From positions 7,934,001 through 7,998,000 of the forward strand of contig CP142451.1 of NCBI GenBank assembly GCA_038049695.1: DNA of 64,000 nt. The letters are read 5' to 3'. The notes beneath the pieces are model-generated. The model saw only the letters and a program-made list of their open reading frames with translations. It did not search any database and was not told the origin of the DNA. The DNA is from Cinnamomum chago (lineage: Eukaryota > Streptophyta > Magnoliopsida > Laurales > Lauraceae). Within the stretch, counting starts at the first letter, position 1, and every line of letters starts with the position of its first letter. Shown one piece after another: positions 56,823 to 64,000 of this stretch. Made by a program: the position numbers and the translations under genes.

Positions 56823-58448
56823 AAATTGAATCACAAATCAATTTCAAAAGATAAGCTCTATCAATCAATTAAGAGTCCACTTTTGTTAAGCTTCTTTATG
56901 TGAATTCAAATATATATATATATATTATGGATAGGTGTTTAAAGAATCCAGATGAAAAAATCCACTTTACTCAATAACTCTATCCAATCAAATTAACATG
57001 AGTCTTCTTTACGTGGATTTAGAATTTTAATATATCTATTATGGTTAGAAAATCCTTAATGTTTGTAATTTTTAAAAGTGGATCATTGGTAGTAATTTAT
57101 ACATATGGGCTCCACATACAATAATTTTTTTTAAAGTGGGCCTCATATTCTAATTCCTAAAGACGGGGCCACATGCAATTTTACAAATATTAATTTACAT
57201 AAGACTTGAAGTTTCATACTCATTTATATAAAAAGTAATATTTACTTTGTATAAATTTCAGGCTGGGTCATGCTTCGAACCGTAATAAATAGTATATTTG
57301 TTTGTTTTATATTGATTTTCATATTTGTTTGTTTTATATTTATGTTCTCATTAATTAATATCAAATAAAGTAGCCACAAATTGGACGTGTTTTTATATTT
57401 GAGCCCGGGCTTGGCATCTTAATATAAAAGAGGGTATCTAGACGTTGCTTGGTGGGCTCCTTAGCTTAATATCCAATCCAAGCTTCTTGTTTTGATAGCT
57501 CTGTTCCTTCTTGTGAGAGTAGACTACACAAAATCAATATTTTTATCGAACGTTCCTAAAAACTAAAACATGGGTGTCAGAAAATCTTTCGTTCATTGTG
57601 AAGAAACATTAAAACGAAGAATCCAAAAATAAAAAAGGAATAACTTACCAGCAGAAAGCAGGAAACCTATAAGTGATGGAGTACCTGTATATGATTTTTC
57701 AAATGGTTTCACTCTCTTTTCTTCTAACACAAACCATTTACATGTCCCACCATGTTCTCGGGTGTGATGTGATTAGTTTTATAGTAGCAATTTCTGATGT
57801 TGATATGCTTCCAAGGGTTTAAGATGTATGTTGAGAACTTCCAACCCAAGTGTCTCTTGCTATGATTTGATTGATAGTTACCACCACACCCTTCAAATTA
57901 TTGCAAACCCAACCCGCCTGGTCCCGCCAAGTTGATGCAATTGCAAACCCCTAGCAAGGAAATTTAAAAGGGTTTGGATGAGACTCTTAATTTGAGAAGT
58001 GGGTCTCGTTTACATTTCAAATTTAATCCTCTGACTTGACTTTTTTTTTTAAGGCAGTTTTTACCATTAAAGTGAGATCATTTGAGATTTCATCCATTAT
58101 TCAATCCTATCCATAGGATGATTACAAGTTAGACAAATATAGATAGAGTGATAAGGTTTCACAACTATTGAGATATGGGTCCTATTGAGCAGTTATTCAA
58201 TTCCACTAAGAGGATAAGAGATTTTATGAAGTATTAGAATGAGACATTTTAGGAGGATATGAGAGATTTTAGGGAAGTATTAGAGGGAGAGGTTTGGAGT
58301 AGCCCACATTAAAACCAAAACTATGTGTGATTTTCTAAGTGATTTTTCTTAAAGGAGAATAATTGGGTGCTGAGGTGACACCCCCCACAGCCCACCTCTC
58401 CTATTGCTTTAATATATATAATGGGAGCCATCTTTCAATTGATTAAAC

Positions 58449-58496
58449 TTCTTTTTTTTTTTTTTAGATAATGCAGGGTTCCAGCCCTTTGGAAAC
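58449..58496 (-). mobile_element. SINE 3' tail fragment
   Basis: The minus strand reads CCAAAGGGCTGGAACCCTGC followed by ATTATCT and a long A-run, the same tail as the other SINEs here. Confidence 0.42.
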
Positions 58497-59204
58497 TGAT
58501 TAAACTTAAATAACTTAAAATAGACTCCAACAAAATAGATTATATTTTCAAGTGTGATCTTCCAAAACAACGAGGGGCATGTGGCATAAGTAGCTTAATT
58601 TATCACAAGTTGGCTCACTGCATGAATTTAAGAAAATGGGAGCTAAAATTGTGTCACACTTTTATTTACTTATATTTTCTGCATGTGTATGAGTAATCTT
58701 TTTTCGAAACCAATAAGAATAACTTCGGATCATTTTATAAATCGCTGAAAATATTGTCATATGGATTAAGACCTTTACACATGAACAACTCAATGGTCAG
58801 ATCAATTTCGATTTTAGTAGAAATTTGAATCATCCATAATTAAGTTTCTAAAATTATTAGGAACTTAAATCAGACATTATTATGCTAGTTGAAAAACTCA
58901 TAACATTATTATTGAAGCTCTATATATGGACTTCTTTTTAGTTAATTATAGTATAAAATATGAATTTATATTATGATGATTATACACATAGGTTTTTCAT
59001 TCACTCAGTTCATTTATCTTTTATTAATAAATACTTATTTGGATAATAATTCTAATTTACTATTAAACTTGCATGACTTAACCAATGCATTACAATCTGT
59101 TTTGCTAGTCATATATTATAATGGAAGGTTTCAATTCAATGTTGACCTCTTCCCCTCGATTTTGACATTTAGTGCAGCCCACCTAGATCTTTTTAGTATT
59201 TTAA

Positions 59205-59345
59205 AGAAGAAGGCAGGGATGGAAGTAGTAATGTTAAATCTATAGAAATGCAACCTATTCAATGATTTAGCTCGGTATAAATTAGAATAGGAAAGAAATT
59301 CATGTAGTTAACCCTAACATTGTTTGGATAAGACTTTGATAATAA
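59205..59345 (+). mobile_element. RTE-type LINE 3' end, second copy
   Basis: Shares with 51215-51455 the order GGAAGT...AAATCTATAGAAATGCAACC, then ATGATTTAGC, then TTCATGTAGTTAACCCTAAC, ATTGTTTGGATAAGACTTTG and a short ATAATAATAA tail. Confidence 0.55.
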
Positions 59346-60344
59346 TAAAATCACTGCCTTTTTAACCATTTATAATTTTTAAAATACTTTGATTCTCATT
59401 TTAAGATTATAATTAAATCACAAATTCTTTAAGTCTTTTCAAATTCTTTCATTAAAATTTTAACATTAGAATTGTCGTCGGATTATTAATCTTCCAAAAA
59501 TACTTTCATTACTTTTAGGCTTCTTTAAAAAATATTTCTTAATATTTAAAAAATAAAATTACTACATATAGTTCTTTCTTATCCTTGACGGTTGATATTC
59601 TATGTAATGATAAAAGTGAAGACAAACTATACAAGTAACATCCCCAATGAATTCATCATATATATTCTATTTTTCTACTTCAAAAAAATTAATGATATCT
59701 TAATAATCAATTCAACGAGAAAACCACATTAAAACTATCCAACATATAAACATATATAACAAAAATGAAAAAGAAGAAAACACAATATCTATCCAACAAA
59801 ATATTTAATAATTAAATAATATGATCATTAAAAAGTCCAAACAATATACTAATAGCAAAGATAAATCCAATAGATTTTCAAACGTATTATTTTATTTTCA
59901 TGATATTTAAATGTGCTACGTAAATTTGGATTTATCTTTACTTATAAATCAAGATATTTCAACATCAAATGAAAACCCTCATATGAGATATAATTAGTGG
60001 GGTCAATAGAATACTTATATATATTCGCATGGAAAATGACAAATGTGAAAAAAAAAGAAAAAAAGAAACAAGAAACAATCTTATCATTATAATTTTCACT
60101 CTCGACTGATGAGAGTCTCAAATCTAATGTTTACCCATTTTTCAGTTTTTTTCTACTATCTCAATAATTCTCAATTGATTTTTGACTTTATTCGTCATCT
60201 TACTGCTTCATAAATCTTTGAACATATATTTATGAATGTAAGAAAGAAGGAGAAGATGTATCCTATATTGGTGTCCCACTGCGCCCTCATTAATAACTCA
60301 TGCATAAATATGATTTTGTTCGAACGCAATAATTTTATGACACT

Positions 60345-60610
60345 CACTACGTCTAAAAGCCACTTAATCGACGGCCAAAGCCCGTTGTTTTTTTAAAAAA
60401 ACGACGGCACAATCCGTCGAGGAAGCCGTCGAAAAAAATGGCGTCGTTTAATTAAAACGACGGACCATGACCGTCGGTAAATTTAAAATTTATCGACGGA
60501 TATAGACCGTTTCAATTGCCGATGGTCATTAACCGTTTGCAATGAATTTTCCAAAAATAGTGGGTAAAAATAAAACGACGGGCCATGACCGTCTATTTGT
60601 TTAAATAGAA
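60345..60610. mobile_element. CACTA (En/Spm) terminal region with CGACGG subterminal repeats
   Basis: CACTAC at 60345 is followed by many copies of CGACGG, CCGTCG and GACCGTC in both orientations (the block AAAACGACGG-CCATGACCGTC occurs twice). Dense short inverted subterminal motifs after a CACTA end are the mark of CACTA transposons, where the transposon-coded TnpA-like protein binds. A second CACTA-like end (AATAGTG at 60555-60561) lies inside, but the flanks do not form a 3-bp duplication. Confidence 0.55.
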
Positions 60611-60916
60611 CTTTTTAAAAAACATTTTTTTAATTATTTTAAAAAACCTCCAATTAATTTTAAAAAATTGAATAGAGTATCAATTATAGAACCATCCATT
60701 TTCCATCCATTAAAAGGGCTCAAGTGAGCTAAAAACACTGGTAGTTAAAAGTTCATCCATCCATTTAATATGTAAACTTACATTATCAAAATAGTTATGA
60801 GAAACAACAAACTTAACAAAAAAAACATATTTCATATGACCACTACCACGGTTCCACATATGAAAGTAAATACAAAAAATCAAAATCATTTACATATGTC
60901 ATTGTTTGCAATAAAA

Positions 60917-61324
60917 TTAGTCGGCCACAGTTTTAAAAATCGGCCATGAAATAATATCGCCCAAAGTCAAATCCCCAAAAGTCGTGTCTCCGCCCAACAA
61001 CAATTCATCATCCTTCAAGATCCCATCTATAATAATCCTATAGCAGCCCCCCTCATCGTTTGACAAACCCATCACACGGCCAACCGCAACAGTAATCTCC
61101 ATCCTCAAATATGAAAGCAGCCTACATGAACCCTCTCTTGTATGTGAGGTGTTGTTCTGGTTCGTGCCCATACGTACCTCCTCACGTGGGGAACCATCTT
61201 GGGCCTGCTTGAAGAAAGAAATATTTAGCTCATAAAATTGGGAAAAAACCATCACATAAAAGTGGGCATTTCTACAAAATACATGCTCAAAAACATCACC
61301 AAACTTCAAACATAAATAAAGCAA
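60917..61324 (-). pseudogene. CACTA transposon protein fragment (DUF8039-like)
   Basis: A 135-residue open frame on the minus strand. Its C-terminal half has a pattern I recognise from plant CACTA-associated proteins: a cysteine-initiated segment with VAVGRVMG, then RIIIDGILKDDELLLG, then TFGDLTLGDIISWP, corresponding to the DUF8039-type motif that ends in SFVxWP. The N-terminal part looks like translated intron or linker. No transposase (Tnp2) domain is nearby. It reads towards the CACTA end at 60345, as a 3'-terminal exon of an element would. It is likely a relic of the same element; the other end was not found. Confidence 0.5.
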
Positions 61325-62397
61325 TTAGATGAGCTGATTTCTGAATGTTGTTTCCCAAAGGCATAAAGAAACCAACCCACAGAACAATCTCTAGAACAAG
61401 TGCTTCCTTCCTTCTTCTTGTTTTTTTTTTTTTTTGTTTTTTCCTTCCTCTTTTTTTCCTCTTTTTGGATGTATTTTGGGGTGAACCTTGTTTTGGGCTG
61501 TTGTCTTTCTTAAGTTATTAAGGAGACTTTGAAAATGGCACTTGTTGGAGAGAGGTCTTTGTTTGAATGAATTGGGGTGATGGGTTATTGCATGGTTGTT
61601 TTATATTTTTTTAATGAATTGGGGTCTTGGAAAGTTGCACTTAGTGGTGGGGCTGATGTATTACCAACTCTGAAATGGGAGGAAAATTACCAACTCTTTG
61701 CCCAGAACAAAGAGGAAAAGATCCGGATCACAACCCAAGAAAAACCTGAAACTGCACTACAAAATCCATCACAACAGCAACTAAAAGCAACTCATCAAAA
61801 AGAAGAGAGCCACCACCAAACAAACTGCATTGAAGGCATTGCAGGCGCTGCTCACAGTAACACTCTACTAAAGCAAAACCAAACCACCACATACAAAATG
61901 GAGCTCTAAATAGGGCTGGAACTTCCCCAAACCACTGAAGAGCTCTGAGAAAACCAGGGAAGCAGCTGCTACAAGGCCCCACCACAACAGAAATCACCAC
62001 TGCTAAGCAGCTCCAGCAACCCAGAAATCGGACAGCACAAAGGAGCCTGCACAAAGAAAAAAACACACTCCTCACAGCAACATTGAAAGCCACCACAACT
62101 CTAATCTCCAATAACTAAAACCAGCCACTGAGAAAATGAGCAGATCAGACCTCCCCGGAAGCTATAGAACAGAGAGGGAAGGGAACCTCTGGTCAGAGAC
62201 TGAAGCAGAACACTAGGAGACAAAAAAAAAACTGCCAAAACCACCTACTCAATCATCTGGGAAGTCTATTCTTGGCGTTTGCTTTTCAGGTGTGTGTGAG
62301 TTTAATACTCTTTCATACCAATCCACCAGAATCATGTTTTTCACCCAAATGCTCCCATCCCATCTGCAGCATTCATGAATGACCGATTTCCTAACAA

Positions 62398-62464
62398 GAT
62401 TTCTTCATGTTAGGAAATGGGTTTCTCTTAGTACATGAAACCCATTTCTTAACATGACGAAATC
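62398..62464. repeat. 28-bp inverted repeat (hairpin)
   Basis: GATTTCTTCATGTTAGGAAA TGGGTTTC at 62398-62425 pairs with 62437-62464 with two mismatches across an 11-base loop. Part of the left arm also pairs with ATTTCCTAACAAG just upstream, giving an alternative fold. Confidence 0.85.
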
Positions 62465-62543
62465 TTCTTCATACAGTTTTAGTAAATCAGTTTTACTGAA
62501 ATTTGCTCTTACTCCCATGAATACCCACATGAAACCCATATCC

Positions 62544-63170
62544 CACTACAAGCAATTTAGGCTATTGTGACGAAATTTGATGACGAATTTTTTTTTTGTC
62601 TTAAAAGAACACCCAAAGAGGACGAAATATAAATTTTGTCGTTTGTTACAATTTTTTTCAAAAGTATAGGAGACGAAAACAAAATTTCTTCTACAAAAAT
62701 ATGGCGCCAACTTGTTTTGTGTTGGCGCCAATTTTTTTAGCTCATTAGAGACGAAAATTGTTGTCACAAAATATAATTTTTTTTGCGACGAACGTAATTC
62801 GTCACCGATAAGGATAAGTTATGAAAGACGAACATATTTCGTCACCAAAATAAGGCGCTAATTTCATTTGCTTTGGCGCGGATTATTTTAGCTCATTGGA
62901 GACGAACATTTTTGTCACAAAATATAATTTTTTTTTGTGACGAACTTAATTCGTCACTAATAAGGATAAGTTATGGAAGACGAAAATACTTCGTCACCAA
63001 AATAAGGCGCCAATTTCATTTGTGGGAGCGAATTATTTTAGCTCATTGGAGACGAAAATTTTTATTACAAAATATAATTTGTTTTTGCGACGAATGTAAT
63101 TCGTCACTAATAAGGATAAGTTATGAAAAACGAAAATATTTCGGCCAACAAAATAAGGCGCAAATTTCAT
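62544..63170 (+). mobile_element. Second CACTA-like terminus with 150-bp subterminal tandem repeats
   Basis: CACTACAAGCAATTTAGG at 62544 is a typical CACTA terminal inverted repeat. It is followed by repeated GACGAA and TTCGTC words and by about three tandem units with a period of 150-152 bases (GGATAAGTTATG recurs at 62812, 62964 and 63114). Each unit carries GGCGC, TAGCTCATTGGAGACGAA and AATTCGTCAC. A perfect inverted pair TGGCGCCAAC / GTTGGCGCCA lies at 62702-62711 and 62721-62730. No other end is seen before the window closes. Confidence 0.62.
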
Positions 63171-63659
63171 TCACACTTGAGCATATTCCTCTATTACAAG
63201 TATTACTTTGGAAAAGCCTTTAAAATGACTAAAATGCCCCCCCCGGCCCTAACATCCACCCCCCATCCAACGCCCCTTTTCCAAAATCCATTTCCCCCTT
63301 TGTCCCTCCATCTATCCCGGTCTCTTATTTCCAAAACTCTTTTCCCCCTTTTCTAGAAGAGGAGAGAAGAACCCTTTTCCCCATTTTCCAAAACCCTTTT
63401 CCAACATCTCCCACTTATCGTCTCAGGCAGCAGCCCCATGGCCCATTGGCCCCCATCAATCATCATCACCCTCCATCAACACACGCAATGCAGACCCATC
63501 CCTGATCAGTGATCCCTCTCATCTCTACTTCTCTCAGTCTCTCTCGCCTATAACTCCCAGACGCAGCCACCATCACCAATCATCATCATCTATGCCCATC
63601 ATCCTCCATCCAGGAGTTCGTCCCCACCAGGTACACTTACCTCTCTCAGTCTCTGCTAC

Positions 63660-63979
63660 TGTGAGAACTTGGTCCGGGCGGTACCCTTAACCATGGGGCG
63701 TAGCGTGTTAACCACGGGCTTCAAACGGTGAGTCTCCGTTAGCTCACATCAGAAATATCCAAGTCCTGACCTTCCTGACCTTGAGCTTATAAGTCAAACC
63801 CCGTATTAACTTAGCATGAGGCTTTTTAAAACCGTGTGTCCCCGGAAATCATAAGAACTCCAAAGTTAAGCGTGCTCGGGCGGGAACAGTACTAGGCTGG
63901 ATGACCTCTCGGGAAGTCCTCGCGCGTGCACGTGGGCCAAAGCGGACAATTTCATGCTGAGTTGGGCGGGGCTGTGACA
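63660..63979 (+). mobile_element. Cassandra-type TRIM, 5' LTR (element continues beyond the window)
   Basis: The LTR runs from TGTGAGAACTTGG to GGGGCTGTGACA (320 bp). It is followed two bases later by TGGTATCAAAGCC, an initiator tRNA-Met primer site, so this is the 5' LTR on the plus strand. It contains a 5S rRNA-like segment, the defining feature of Cassandra, a non-coding short LTR element of vascular plants. The second LTR and target duplication lie outside the window. Confidence 0.88.
63843..63930 (+). other. 5S rRNA-like segment inside the Cassandra LTR
   Basis: AAGTTAAGCGTGCTCGGGCG (A-box region and intermediate element), then AGTACTAGGCTGGATGACC (C-box region) and GGGAAGTCCTCG match plant 5S rRNA in order and spacing. 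The 5' third of 5S is much diverged. It lies in an LTR, is single and is not a 5S array unit, so I do not call it an rRNA gene. Confidence 0.85.
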
Positions 63980-63981
63980 GT

Positions 63982-63994
63982 TGGTATCAAAGCC
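63982..63994 (+). other. Primer-binding site of the Cassandra element
   Basis: TGGTATCAAAGCC follows the LTR end after GT. It matches the initiator tRNA-Met site with one change from the common TGGTATCAGAGCC. Confidence 0.82.
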
Positions 63995-64000
63995 GAGGAC

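Noticed and set aside
60345-60561. A complete 217-bp mini-CACTA element
   Set aside because: The two CACTA-like ends do not match beyond five bases, flanks do not show a 3-bp duplication, and the subterminal motifs continue past the right end.
61728-62111. 127-codon open frame, minus strand
   Set aside because: Its Val/Phe/Cys-rich translation is what an A/C-rich plus strand gives by chance; no family resemblance.
63843-63930. Functional 5S rRNA gene
   Set aside because: Only the 3' two thirds match, it is a single copy inside an LTR with a primer site after it, and there is no tandem array.

Overview
The window is nuclear DNA from a flowering plant. The evidence is plant-type split genes (a two-LIM actin-bundler, NF-YC, ascorbate cytochrome b561, a group-1 remorin, a PMEI-type inhibitor and CFIm25), AT-rich introns, and plant transposons (Ty3/gypsy chromovirus, a Cassandra TRIM with a 5S-like insert, tRNA-derived SINEs, and hAT, Mutator, Tourist and CACTA relatives). 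The species cannot be named from the sequence alone.

Layout. 1-331: first exon of a LIM protein on the minus strand; the rest lies beyond the left edge. 3021-3386: an intronless NF-YC histone-fold gene, plus strand. 8166-23001: a four-exon cytochrome b561 (ascorbate ferrireductase) gene, plus strand; its third intron holds a whole-looking 10.7 kb Ty3/gypsy element with two 2,935 bp LTRs and a 5 bp target duplication. 23002-36216: about 13 kb without a recognisable gene, holding SINEs, nested MITEs and microsatellites. 36217-41031: a five-exon remorin gene, plus strand. 42532-43062: an intronless PMEI/invertase-inhibitor-like gene, minus strand. 45468-54396: a seven-exon CFIm25 (NUDT21 homologue) gene, minus strand, with a Mutator-like element in intron 1 and an 82 bp tandem duplication in intron 4. 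54397-64000: no host gene; a hAT-like MITE, GC-rich hairpins, CACTA remains (one with a transposon-protein fragment), 150 bp subterminal tandem repeats, and at the right edge the first LTR of a Cassandra-type TRIM.

The host genes are unrelated in pathway and do not form a cluster: actin bundling, transcription, transmembrane electron transfer, plasma-membrane nanodomains, cell-wall enzyme inhibition and 3'-end processing. I see no biosynthetic cluster or new defence system. The points most worth a second look are the very young retroelement inside the cytochrome b561 intron, a GC-AG intron in the same gene that competes with an in-frame GT donor six bases upstream, an overlapping upstream ORF at its start codon, the MULE in the CFIm25 intron, and the 5S-carrying Cassandra LTR. 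Exon boundaries were set by reading frame, splice consensus and remembered family sequences, without transcript evidence.
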